Under the pieces are notes generated by a model. That model searched no databases. It was not told where the DNA came from and saw only the letters and a program-made list of their open reading frames with translations. From NCBI GenBank assembly GCA_945889575.1, contig CAMDBY010000011.1, positions 1 to 16,738 on the forward strand: a stretch of DNA of 16,738 nucleotides, read 5' to 3'. The stretch's first letter is position 1. Each line of letters begins with the position of its first letter. Source of the DNA: Bifidobacterium breve. GTDB taxonomy: Bacteria; Actinomycetota; Acidimicrobiia; Acidimicrobiales; Ilumatobacteraceae. The translations under genes and the position numbers were made by a program. Below, piece by piece: positions 1 to 7,689 of the stretch.

Positions 1-13
1 CCGTTTAGTGAAG

Positions 14-32
14 TTCCTGCCTCTGGCAGAAA
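14..32 (-). terminator. Hairpin after the sulfatase gene, possible terminator
   Basis: On the minus strand, just past the sulfatase stop codon, an 8-bp stem (one G-U pair) closes on a 3-base loop; its core is CTGCC-AGA-GGCAG. No run of U follows, so it does not meet the standard for an intrinsic terminator. It may instead be an mRNA 3'-end stabiliser or a chance structure. It is the only stem seen between the sulfatase and the window edge. Confidence 0.3.
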
Positions 33-43
33 ATAACGCTGTA

Positions 44-2302
44 TTAGTCGCGCGCCATGGTGGCGCGGCTTTCACCATGGAAGTCGAGCACTTGATCATT
101 GTCAAGACTGATTTCCACTTTTGTGAGATGACCCGTAAACAAGAACGGTGATTCGTAATGGCTGACAGGCGTTCCTCTGTCAAGCCCGATATCAAGACCC
201 GACCATGAGATGAGAATCCAGAAGATGTTATTGGTGGTCATTGTTCCCACTTGAACATCATCAATGAACATGGTGAGCGTTCCTTCGTTTCCATTGCGCT
301 TCATTCGCACGCCAACGGTATGAGTGCCTGGTGTGATGGGCTTGTCAGAACGCAACATCTGATGTGAACCACCAATATTGAGGTCGTGTTCTAAATGGCC
401 ATCACGAATAAAAAGGCTGTAACCACTGGTGAGGTCACCGTGAGAAATGATGACGCCTTCACAACCATCTTTCGGAACGTCAATCAATGCTGAGATGGTG
501 TACGAACGGCTTCGCAAGTCTGGTGCTACGTCAGATGGCAAGTGTCCCATGCCGCGCCAGAAGGTGTAGTTGGTTCGTGCACCGGTATGACGTTCCGCGT
601 TTTCAACAAAGCGTGGAGCGAATCTGTCATCAAGCGGAAGAACGCTGTGTTTGTTGGCTTCTTCCCACCACATGTCAATCATGCGAGCGAGTCGTTCAGG
701 TTCTACTTCAGCTAGGTCATTGCATTCGTTGAAGTCAACATCGAGGTTGTAGAGCTCCCACTTGTCATTTTCAAATGGAGTTCCCATTTGGTGAAATGCA
801 ACAGCTTTCCAGCCGTCTTCCCATAATCCGCGATGACCAAACATTTCGAAATATTGAGGACCACGATTAACAACTGCCTGAGCATTCGAAATAACCGGGG
901 CGAATGATGTTCCTTCAATTGGCATCTGCTCTATTCCGTTGATGGTGCTTGGTGCTTCAAGTCCGAGCATGTCAAGGATTGTGGGTGCCAGGTCGATGGC
1001 ATGACAGAAGTTATGACGAAGTCCGCCTTCATCTTTCACGACACCTGGCCACGACAAAATGAACGGATCGCGAATACCACCTGAGTGCGTGTTCTGTTTG
1101 TAGCGCTTCAGCGGTGTGTTTGCAGCCATTGCCCAACCCCATGGGAAGTTGCTATGCGTATCGGGACCACCAATATCGCCAACTTTTGCAATCTTTTCTT
1201 CAATTGATTCAGGAATCAGGTTGAACGGACCCATTGCATTAATGAATCCCCACGGGCCACCTTCTTGGCTGGCTCCGTTGTCGCTCATGACCATGATGAC
1301 GGTGTTGTCTAACTGCCCAGACACTTCAAGTTGCTTGATCACGCGTGCCAAGTTTTCATCGAAGTGTTCCAACATCGCAGCGTACGCAGCCATGAGACGA
1401 ACAAAGAGTGGCTTTTGCTCTGCCGGTACATCTTCCCATGGGAAAACGAAATCGTTTCGCGGCGGTAGTTCGGTGCCTGCTGGCACAAGACCAAGTGTGA
1501 TTTGGTTCGCAAGTCGACGTTCGCGTGCTGCATCCCAACCATCTAAGTAGTACTGCTCACAACGATCAATGATTGGCACAGGTGCTTGATGCGGAGCATG
1601 GCAGGCGCCAGGTGCGAGCAACATGAACCACGGTGAGTTCGGTGCACCGGCTGTGTGGTCTGCAAGATACGTGACTGCATTGTCGACAAGATCTTCTGTG
1701 AGGTGATACCCAGTCCAATATGTACCAGGTGCAGTGACGTGCGAGTTGTCGCGAACTACTTCAGGACTGAACTGATCTGTTTCGGCATCCAGAAATCCGT
1801 AGAAGCGATCAAAGCCCCGTGCAAGTGGCCAACCATCGAACGGACCAGTCGGTCCTGTTTCAGTGAGTGGGGTGACGTGCCATTTGCCAATCATGTAGTT
1901 GCGGTATCCATGAGGGCGCAACATTTCAGCGAGTGTTCCTGCTTCTTTTGCAATCTTCCCGCGATAGCCGGGGTATCCGCTGTCGAAGTTTGCGAGGCAT
2001 CCAACACCAACAGAGTGGTGATTACGGCCAGTGTGAATTGCAGCACGAGTTGTAGAACACATGGCAGTGGTGTGAAAACCAGAGAAGCGCAAACCGCGCT
2101 GTGCGATGGAGTCGATGACAGGTGTTGCGTTCTCTGAGCCGTAACAACCAAAGTCAGCAAAGCCGACGTCATCAAGCAGAACGATCAAAATGTTCGGCTT
2201 GTTTCCGTCGGTGTCTTCTGATGGGAAGTATGGGGTGGATTCAGCGAGCGTGCGACCGATAGTGCCTGGAAATCCCTGAGGTGTGGTGGGATTAAACGTC
2301 AT
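44..2302 (-). CDS. Arylsulfatase-type sulfatase (752 aa)
   Basis: This enzyme probably hydrolyses sulfate esters and releases inorganic sulfate; the substrate cannot be read from the sequence. Visible alkaline-phosphatase-superfamily marks are metal ligands Asp44-Asp45 in VLLDDVGFADFG, active-site region CSTTRAAIHTGRN with candidate formylglycine Cys82 and Arg86, GKWH at 139-142, His235/His238 in ACHAPHQAP, SDNG at 340-343, and a KQNTHSGG stretch near 402-409. The last 180 or so residues look like a beta-sandwich accessory domain. No signal peptide or membrane helix is seen, so a cytoplasmic location is likely. The length matches the long actinobacterial arylsulfatases. The start is supported by GGAGG five bases upstream. 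The gene lies 67 bases after the patatin-like gene on the same strand. The third motif residue is Thr rather than Pro, Ser or Ala, which bears on Cys maturation. Family is confident, substrate unknown. Confidence 0.93.
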   Translation of the reverse strand: MTFNPTTPQGFPGTIGRTLAESTPYFPSEDTDGNKPNILIVLLDDVGFADFGCYGSENATPVIDSIAQRGLRFSGFHTTAMCSTTRAAIHTGRNHHSVGVGCLANFDSGYPGYRGKIAKEAGTLAEMLRPHGYRNYMIGKWHVTPLTETGPTGPFDGWPLARGFDRFYGFLDAETDQFSPEVVRDNSHVTAPGTYWTGYHLTEDLVDNAVTYLADHTAGAPNSPWFMLLAPGACHAPHQAPVPIIDRCEQYYLDGWDAARERRLANQITLGLVPAGTELPPRNDFVFPWEDVPAEQKPLFVRLMAAYAAMLEHFDENLARVIKQLEVSGQLDNTVIMVMSDNGASQEGGPWGFINAMGPFNLIPESIEEKIAKVGDIGGPDTHSNFPWGWAMAANTPLKRYKQNTHSGGIRDPFILSWPGVVKDEGGLRHNFCHAIDLAPTILDMLGLEAPSTINGIEQMPIEGTSFAPVISNAQAVVNRGPQYFEMFGHRGLWEDGWKAVAFHQMGTPFENDKWELYNLDVDFNECNDLAEVEPERLARMIDMWWEEANKHSVLPLDDRFAPRFVENAERHTGARTNYTFWRGMGHLPSDVAPDLRSRSYTISALIDVPKDGCEGVIISHGDLTSGYSLFIRDGHLEHDLNIGGSHQMLRSDKPITPGTHTVGVRMKRNGNEGTLTMFIDDVQVGTMTTNNIFWILISWSGLDIGLDRGTPVSHYESPFLFTGHLTKVEISLDNDQVLDFHGESRATMARD

Positions 2303-2307
2303 AAAAA

Positions 2308-2312
2308 CCTCC
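2308..2312 (-). promoter_or_regulatory. Ribosome binding site of the sulfatase gene
   Basis: GGAGG on the minus strand ends five bases before the ATG at 2302. It is among the strongest Shine-Dalgarno matches in the window and fixes the start codon. Confidence 0.8.
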
Positions 2313-2322
2313 GTAGGTGGTG

Positions 2323-2345
2323 TGGCAATTGTAGTGATATTGCCA
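2323..2345. promoter_or_regulatory. Inverted repeat, possible operator before the sulfatase gene
   Basis: The arms TGGCAAT and ATTGCCA are perfect 7-bp inverted repeats separated by nine bases. The element lies between the patatin stop and the sulfatase ribosome binding site. It is AT-leaning and has no U-tract on the minus strand, so an operator fits better than a terminator. No regulator gene is adjacent. Confidence 0.4.
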
Positions 2346-2369
2346 AACTCCTAGGAATATGAGGTGCGT

Positions 2370-3182
2370 TCAGAATGTAGCGATTCGGCCCTGCCTGCGG
2401 CCGTGTTCTGCTGCAACACGACGAAAGCGAGGGTCAAGTGAGTTTGGCCCCATTGCTTCAATTGCTTCAGCATCGGCGACAATCATGCGAATCGTGCTTC
2501 CTGATGCCGTAAGTTCATCAAGTTCAGCGGCAACGATGAGCGAAGGTCCGCCGGTCATTGGCGCAATCACGATGACATCAGTGTGCCCTTTGGCTAAATA
2601 TGCATTTGCACTGTTGCGTAATCCACCGTCGTAATAGCGACGACCATTAATGGTCACGCATGGCCACACGCTCGGCACTGCACAACTTGATGTCACCGCA
2701 TCGACAAGTGAGACTCCACTGTTTTTCGACCACGTGACAAATTCTCCAGTTAACGCATCTATTGCAGTGAGTATCAGTGGGGTGGTTGGCCAGTTGTGAG
2801 AAGGCAGACGCTTTTCAATAACAGCACGTCGTGTCGATTCGTCCACGGTTGTTGCACCAAGCGCAAGTTCTCCAATTCGTATGCGTTGTTCATCAGTGGT
2901 AGTTCCACCCAAAGCCATTTCTCCAAAGATGATTGCTAGTGCGTCTAGATCAAGTTGGGGGGAAATTTCATTGTGCTTTTCAGCAATCTGTCCTGCATAG
3001 AGATCAGCAAGGTCCGTGCCCGAAAGTATCTGGGCACCCACGGTGGAACCAGCTGAGGTACCCACCACTAGGTCAAGGTTGGCGATGATGTCGTGGCCGG
3101 CATCACGCAATCCCAACAGGACTCCCGTTTCCCATGCAACACCCGTTACGCCGCCGCCTGCCAATACCAATGCATGTGTCAT
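2370..3182 (-). CDS. Patatin-like phospholipase/esterase (270 aa)
   Basis: This is a patatin-fold serine hydrolase with a Ser-Asp dyad, expected to cleave acyl esters of lipids. The glycine-rich oxyanion loop is LAGGGVTG (residues 7-14), the nucleophile elbow is GTSAG with Ser43, and the catalytic Asp185 sits in YYDGG. The block SSCAVP before the Asp motif is also typical. The usual Arg/Lys in the glycine loop is Thr here; I recall this in actinobacterial members of the family, so I do not read it as loss of function. There is no signal peptide or membrane helix. The start ATG has only a weak GAGA upstream. It precedes the sulfatase on the same strand by 67 bases, so the two may be cotranscribed, which would suit breakdown of sulfated or membrane lipids; that link is inference. 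Confidence 0.92.
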   Translation of the reverse strand: MTHALVLAGGGVTGVAWETGVLLGLRDAGHDIIANLDLVVGTSAGSTVGAQILSGTDLADLYAGQIAEKHNEISPQLDLDALAIIFGEMALGGTTTDEQRIRIGELALGATTVDESTRRAVIEKRLPSHNWPTTPLILTAIDALTGEFVTWSKNSGVSLVDAVTSSCAVPSVWPCVTINGRRYYDGGLRNSANAYLAKGHTDVIVIAPMTGGPSLIVAAELDELTASGSTIRMIVADAEAIEAMGPNSLDPRFRRVAAEHGRRQGRIATF

Positions 3183-3278
3183 ATCTCATGTTTAGTCGTT
3201 TCGGGGCCCGAGGTAATTGTTGCAACTTTGTTTCGTGTGAGGCGTGGCTTGTTTTGGCTCCATACACTCCAAGGAGAT
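3183..3278. promoter_or_regulatory. Divergent intergenic region, patatin unit and glnD unit
   Basis: These 96 bases must hold the start signals for both units. Two short palindromes are visible: TCGGG-G-CCCGA at 3201-3211 and GTTGCAAC at 3219-3226. A weak -10-like TACACT lies at 3263-3268 on the plus strand, with no clear -35. AAGGAG at 3271-3276 sits only two bases before the plus-strand ATG. Confidence 0.4.
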
Positions 3279-3764
3279 ATGGTCAACCAGCCCGAAGCAT
3301 GCGAACTAGAGCCCTATGCCGATGACCTGTATCAGGCTGTAATCAGTGCGGTTCCACACTGGATAACCACTCAAGTATCAGAAATTGCGTCACTGAGTAT
3401 CGATGAGACGTCGAAGGAATTTACATCTGCATTAGCGAATGTTGCCGAGCACACTCTTCGAGTTGTATCTCAAGATTTATTTGCGCTGTTAGCAACTGAT
3501 GTTGATGTCCAACAATCGAACCCACTGCATGTACTTCGTGCATCGACATCGTCTGCCACTCAACTATTGCAGACGTTTGGTGCCGCACCTGCTCGACGCG
3601 ATGAATATGAAGTTCGAGCGATGCCAGATGACATTTTTTCCATCGGACCATTGACGTGGAGAGACCTTGGCGATGCGGTACACGATGCTGGTATTTCCTG
3701 GGGTGCTTGGAAGGCGGCGACGATTCTGACTCGTCGACGCGCGGATGGAAGTATCCCGTCATGA
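3279..3764 (+). CDS. Unrecognised 161-residue protein coupled to glnD
   Basis: I do not recognise a family. The product is soluble and mostly helical in appearance, with no signal peptide, membrane helix or cysteine-based metal site. The N-terminal part (about 1-110) is rich in Ala, Ser, Val and acidic residues; the end (about 125-161) carries an amphipathic stretch followed by a basic TRRRADGS tail. I chose the ATG at 3279 because AAGGAG precedes it, although the two-base spacing is tighter than usual; the frame extends further upstream but would run into the divergent patatin gene. Its stop codon overlaps the glnD start as ATGA, so translation of the two is probably coupled. A role linked to nitrogen control is a guess from position only. 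Confidence 0.75.
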   Translation: MVNQPEACELEPYADDLYQAVISAVPHWITTQVSEIASLSIDETSKEFTSALANVAEHTLRVVSQDLFALLATDVDVQQSNPLHVLRASTSSATQLLQTFGAAPARRDEYEVRAMPDDIFSIGPLTWRDLGDAVHDAGISWGAWKAATILTRRRADGSIPS

Positions 3765-6046
3765 CAACTCGTGCTGAAGTGATTGCAGACATCTCAATGG
3801 GCGGTACTGCAGCGTGTCATGCGTTATCCGATGTCACTGATGCCTGGTTGATAGAGATTTTCAATGCCGCTACTGCCGGAGAAAAGAAACGTGATGACAT
3901 AGTGCTTATTGCTGTCGGTGGGTATGGCAGACGTGAACTGGCACCGCACAGCGATCTTGACATTTTGCTTGTGCATAAATCAGTAAAAAACATTGGTGAG
4001 ATCGCCTCAAAGATGTGGTATCCAATTTGGGATGCCGGTATCAAGCTTGGTCATGCTGTTCGTACTCCGAAAGAGACAATTCAGTTATGTACATCAGATC
4101 TTGATACAGCCACCGCATTAGTGACCGCACGTGTAATTGCTGGATACCAGAAACTTGGACACGAGCTGATTCGTGAGGCGTCTGCTGGTTGGAAGAAAGA
4201 CGGCCGTCAATGGTTGGTGCAATTACACAGACGAATAATTGAGCGATATGCAAAAGATGGGGAAGTTGCATTTCTTCTTGAGCCAAACCTTAAAGAAGGT
4301 CTTGGTGGTTTACGTGACATTCATGCATTGCAGTGGGCAGTGGAAGCAGGTTTGGAATTGTCAACTGATGATCGCCGACAGTTGATCAGATGTAATGACG
4401 TTCTGCTTGGTGTGCGTGTTGCACTCCACCGTCAAGTTGGTCGCGCCAGTGAAATATTGCGATTGGAAGATCAAGGGCCTGTTGCGCCGATGGCCGGATA
4501 CGCCACAGACGACAAGTTGATGGAAGCCATTGCAGAAGTAGGACGCGAAGTGGCGTGGATTGCTGATGAAGCGTGGGCACAACTAGACCCGCCAGCAGAT
4601 CGTTCTTCTATTCCGCAGCCACTGGCGCCAGGAGTGCATCTGTTAAACGGTGAAGTGCATCTTGATGAGACAGTTAACGTCGCTGATGATCCGACGTTAT
4701 TGCTGCGAGTTGCAACAGCAGCAGCGCGTCTTCGGGCACGTATTGATCGGGCGTCGTTAAATCGACTGGGAGATTTATCACCACAATGGCCAGACCCGTG
4801 GCCAGCAGGAGCCAGTGATGATCTTGTTGCGCTACTCCTTGAAGGTGAAGCTGCGATTCCCGTTCTTGAATCATTAGATCAACGCAACTTGTTAGTACGC
4901 GTGTTGCCTGAATGGGCGTCGGTACGCAGCAAGCCGCAACGCAACGCATTTCATCGCTACACAGTCGACCGTCATTTATGGCAAACAGTTGCCAATGCCG
5001 CAGAGTTGGTGCATCGAGTAGCTCGCCCTGACTTGTTGGTTCTATCAGCATTGTTCCATGATCTCGGTAAGGGATACCCAGGAGATCACACCGAAGTGGG
5101 CATTGAACTGTTTGCTGAAATTGGAACGCGAATGGGAATGCCTGAATCAGATCAGCGCACTATCAGTTTGCTTATTGAACATCATTTGTTACTTGCCGAT
5201 ACCGCTACGCGACGCGACTTGTCTGATGATGCCACCATCACCATGGTGTCTGGGCACTTGCAATCAACAGTTGTATTAGATCTGTTACATGCGCTGACGC
5301 AAGCTGATTCTCTTGCTACAGGCCCGTCGGCGTGGAGTGATTGGAAAGCAGAACTTGTTGCGCTCTTAGTTGAACGCGCACGACATGTATTGGGTGGTGG
5401 CGATATGACAGAAGTGATGTGGCGGCTTTTCCCGGATGCAGCCGTGCTGGAACTAATGGCCGCTGGCGATATCGCAATCCGCACACAACCAGACCGTGTC
5501 ACAGTTGTAAGCCCTGACAAGCCAGGAACATTTAGTCGTGTTGCCGGAGTTCTGTCTCTGTACAACATGGACGTGTTAGGTGCTGAAGCACATTCAGATG
5601 AGCAGGGAATGGCTGCCTCAGAGTTTCGTGTCTCAAGCCAACACGGCGATATTGACTGGGAACCGATTGAAACAAATCTTCGACTTGCACTGTCTGGTCG
5701 ACTGGCACTTGATTCGCGACTTGCAGATCGTGCAGCGAATGCTCGGCCTCGTCGTGCTACGTCTGCGCTTGCACCAGCTGCACCGACAGTTCGTTTCGAT
5801 GATTCCGCATCATCGAATGCCACATTCCTCGAAGTACGAGCGCCGGACATGGTCGGAGTATTGCACCGCATTACGAAAGCAATCGCTGATTGTGGACTCG
5901 ACATTCGTCATGCCCGGGTATTAACCCTCGGAAATGAAGTTGTCGACTCCTTCTATGTGCGGGAAGCGAATGGTGGCCGAATAAATGATGAGGCATATAA
6001 GAACGAAATTTCTCGCGCTATTTTGTACTCCCTTGGCGAGAAGTAG
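3761..6046 (+). CDS. glnD: GlnD, bifunctional PII nucleotidyltransferase/removing enzyme (761 aa)
   Basis: GlnD adds and removes a nucleotide on the PII signal protein according to glutamine level, and so sets nitrogen metabolism. Domain order is complete: nucleotidyltransferase domain with GGYGRREL (53-60) and SDLD (64-67); the GlnD-typical KEGLGGLRDIH (178-188); HD domain with His405, HDLGK (433-437), His474-His475 and Asp516; then two ACT domains, about 580-640 and 688-755, which sense glutamine. The family has about 890 residues in enterobacteria, so this is a short but intact form. In some actinobacteria the enzyme adenylylates rather than uridylylates PII, and sequence alone does not tell which. 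The start at 3761 shares ATGA with the preceding stop and has GGAAG nine bases upstream. No PII gene (glnK or glnB) or ammonium transporter gene is present in this window. Confidence 0.95.
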   Translation: MTTRAEVIADISMGGTAACHALSDVTDAWLIEIFNAATAGEKKRDDIVLIAVGGYGRRELAPHSDLDILLVHKSVKNIGEIASKMWYPIWDAGIKLGHAVRTPKETIQLCTSDLDTATALVTARVIAGYQKLGHELIREASAGWKKDGRQWLVQLHRRIIERYAKDGEVAFLLEPNLKEGLGGLRDIHALQWAVEAGLELSTDDRRQLIRCNDVLLGVRVALHRQVGRASEILRLEDQGPVAPMAGYATDDKLMEAIAEVGREVAWIADEAWAQLDPPADRSSIPQPLAPGVHLLNGEVHLDETVNVADDPTLLLRVATAAARLRARIDRASLNRLGDLSPQWPDPWPAGASDDLVALLLEGEAAIPVLESLDQRNLLVRVLPEWASVRSKPQRNAFHRYTVDRHLWQTVANAAELVHRVARPDLLVLSALFHDLGKGYPGDHTEVGIELFAEIGTRMGMPESDQRTISLLIEHHLLLADTATRRDLSDDATITMVSGHLQSTVVLDLLHALTQADSLATGPSAWSDWKAELVALLVERARHVLGGGDMTEVMWRLFPDAAVLELMAAGDIAIRTQPDRVTVVSPDKPGTFSRVAGVLSLYNMDVLGAEAHSDEQGMAASEFRVSSQHGDIDWEPIETNLRLALSGRLALDSRLADRAANARPRRATSALAPAAPTVRFDDSASSNATFLEVRAPDMVGVLHRITKAIADCGLDIRHARVLTLGNEVVDSFYVREANGGRINDEAYKNEISRAILYSLGEK

Positions 6047-6063
6047 TCGCCTTTCTACCAAGT

Positions 6064-6070
6064 AAGGTGA
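6064..6070 (+). promoter_or_regulatory. Ribosome binding site deciding the NUDIX gene start
   Basis: AAGGTGA ends five bases before the ATG at 6076. The in-frame GTG at 6067 lies inside this site and is therefore an unlikely start. Confidence 0.65.
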
Positions 6071-6075
6071 AATCT

Positions 6076-6780
6076 ATGAGCGATGCAGAACCGCAATACT
6101 TCACCAAAGATCTCATTCGATGGAGCGAAACTCTTGCAGCTATTGCGCGCACCGGAATGGGCTTCACGCAGAGCTTGTACGAAAAAGAACGGTACGAAGA
6201 AGTACTGAAAGTCGCTGCAGATATCAAAGTGGCAGCTGACGATGCCTTAGAGGTGCGCCGCGAACAAGACCATTTTGTCCAAGAGTGGATGGAATCTGTT
6301 GGCGAAGGTATTCCCGGATACGTCACTCCGAAAGTTGCTGTCGGCGCAATTGTTGGAAACGAAGAAGGAAAGATTCTCCTCGTTCAACGAAAAGACAGTG
6401 GAGTATGGCTGTACCCCACAGGATGGGCTGACGTTGGGTATTCTCCAGCTGAAGTAGCCATGAAAGAAGTAGAAGAAGAAACAGGGATTATTGCTGAGCC
6501 ATTACAACTGCTCGGAGTTGTTGATGGCATGCGAATGGGTTTCTCACGATTCGGCATGTACATGTTGTTGTTTCATCTGCGCGCAACTGGCGGGGAACTA
6601 CAAGGACATCCATTGGAAACAGGCGATGTGGGCTGGTTCGGGCCCGATGAACTTCCCACTCCAACAGCTGGTGCGCAATGGTGGGGCGACATGGCTTTTG
6701 CAGCGATTGCTGGCGACATTAATCCGGCAACGTTTGATGCTCCGCGCGAACATATGTGGCGCGGCGATCACGCCAGTTAA
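6076..6780 (+). CDS. NUDIX hydrolase with Nudix_N_2-type N-terminal domain (234 aa)
   Basis: The protein is expected to hydrolyse a nucleoside-diphosphate-linked compound. The substrate is uncertain; relatives are often labelled ADP-ribose pyrophosphatases. Residues 8-60 form a helical N-terminal domain resembling the one in Bacillus YjhB-like enzymes (YEKERYEEVL at 35-44). The NUDIX fold follows from about 85, with its box at 116-138: Gly116, then KEVEEETGI at 130-138. The box departs from consensus: Lys replaces Arg at 130, and Tyr122 replaces the first Glu, while the metal-binding EVEEE core is intact. I recall GWxDVGxSP as a common form in this subfamily. The gene follows glnD by 29 bases, probably in the same transcript. 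It converges on the PAC2 gene with no base between the two stop codons. Confidence 0.9.
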   Translation: MSDAEPQYFTKDLIRWSETLAAIARTGMGFTQSLYEKERYEEVLKVAADIKVAADDALEVRREQDHFVQEWMESVGEGIPGYVTPKVAVGAIVGNEEGKILLVQRKDSGVWLYPTGWADVGYSPAEVAMKEVEEETGIIAEPLQLLGVVDGMRMGFSRFGMYMLLFHLRATGGELQGHPLETGDVGWFGPDELPTPTAGAQWWGDMAFAAIAGDINPATFDAPREHMWRGDHAS

Positions 6781-7689
6781 TTAGTTCGTGCCCTGATCGC
6801 GCAGAAACTGTTCGACTTCGTCGACTAACAGGTGCGCATTGCTCTCAGGATCTTCTTGATCATCATTGCCGAATTCGAATTCGAGTTGCGGTGAGTCTTC
6901 TTGCTCGAAAATATCGTCGCCCATAGAGTCAAGACGTTCAACATATTCACGAAGGTCGTCGTCGTCTTCGATTAGTTCATTGACTTTGCTGTCGTAGGCA
7001 ACAACAAAATTATGCAACGCAGAAAGTGGGGCAGGTGTGCCGATAATTTCCCCGGCGCGTGCCATAAGAGCACTTGCTGCCTTTGGTGAAGGTATCTGCG
7101 ATGCATATGCAGGCACGGCAGCCCACAACGATGCTGATGGGATAGATGCTTGTGAACATGCATCGTGCAAGACGCCAACTATTCCGGTTGGACCTTCATA
7201 TCGCGAACGTTGTAGATCAAATCTGTCAATAGTGGGTTGGTCATTTGCAGTACCCATGACACGAACTTCGCGAGAGTGGGGAACATCGGCAAGTAACGCG
7301 CCGAGCGACAACACTATTGATGCTTCGAAACGAGCAGCAACACTGACGATCTGTTCGGTAAACAAGCGCCATTTCAAACTTGGTTCTGGACCAAGTACAA
7401 GAATGACATCTGCGCCAGGCGTGCTTGCATGCCACAGACTGACCTTTGGCCACACAATGGTGCGATTTACTCCATCGAGTAAACGAACAGATGGGCGAAT
7501 TGTCGCAAAGTCGGTGAATTCTTCAGGGTCGATTTCAGCGAGAGGCTCAGCATTCCATGCATCAATGAGGGTACGTACTGCTGTACTTGAGGCGTCGGCC
7601 GCATCGTTCCAGCCGCTAAATGCCGCGATGACTGCGGGACTGCGAAGAGTTGGTTGCGATAACCAGCGGACGTGATCTGAAGCCGTCAT
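6781..7689 (-). CDS. PAC2 family protein (302 aa)
   Basis: This belongs to the PAC2 (proteasome-assembly-chaperone-like) family common in actinobacteria, whose cellular role is unclear. Marks are FSGWNDAADA (24-33), an alternating beta/alpha core with DVILVLGPEPSLKW (94-107), and SLGALLADVPHSR (128-140) with the usual proline-histidine turn. After about residue 238 comes a very acidic segment (EDDDD, GDD, EQED, NDDQEDPE) and a closing helix ending in QFLRDQ, as in actinobacterial members. It is soluble, with no signal peptide. GAAGGA directly abuts the ATG with no spacer, so ribosome binding is unusual; no better in-frame start is visible nearby. It follows the SCO6745-family gene by 39 bases and is probably translated from the same mRNA. 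Confidence 0.9.
   Translation of the reverse strand: MTASDHVRWLSQPTLRSPAVIAAFSGWNDAADASSTAVRTLIDAWNAEPLAEIDPEEFTDFATIRPSVRLLDGVNRTIVWPKVSLWHASTPGADVILVLGPEPSLKWRLFTEQIVSVAARFEASIVLSLGALLADVPHSREVRVMGTANDQPTIDRFDLQRSRYEGPTGIVGVLHDACSQASIPSASLWAAVPAYASQIPSPKAASALMARAGEIIGTPAPLSALHNFVVAYDSKVNELIEDDDDLREYVERLDSMGDDIFEQEDSPQLEFEFGNDDQEDPESNAHLLVDEVEQFLRDQGTN

Noticed and set aside
1116..1550. Long open frame on the plus strand inside the sulfatase gene
   Set aside because: It is antisense to a clearly conserved catalytic region, has no ribosome binding site and resembles no protein family.
3149..3164. Thr in place of Arg/Lys in the glycine loop of the patatin-like protein as a sign of inactivity
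   Set aside because: I recall GGGVxG as a regular form in actinobacterial members, and both the Ser and Asp of the dyad are present.
3970..3978. Second DnaA-box-like sequence TTATGCACA within glnD
   Set aside because: It matches only the relaxed consensus and lies inside a conserved catalytic region; such matches are expected by chance in a window of this size.
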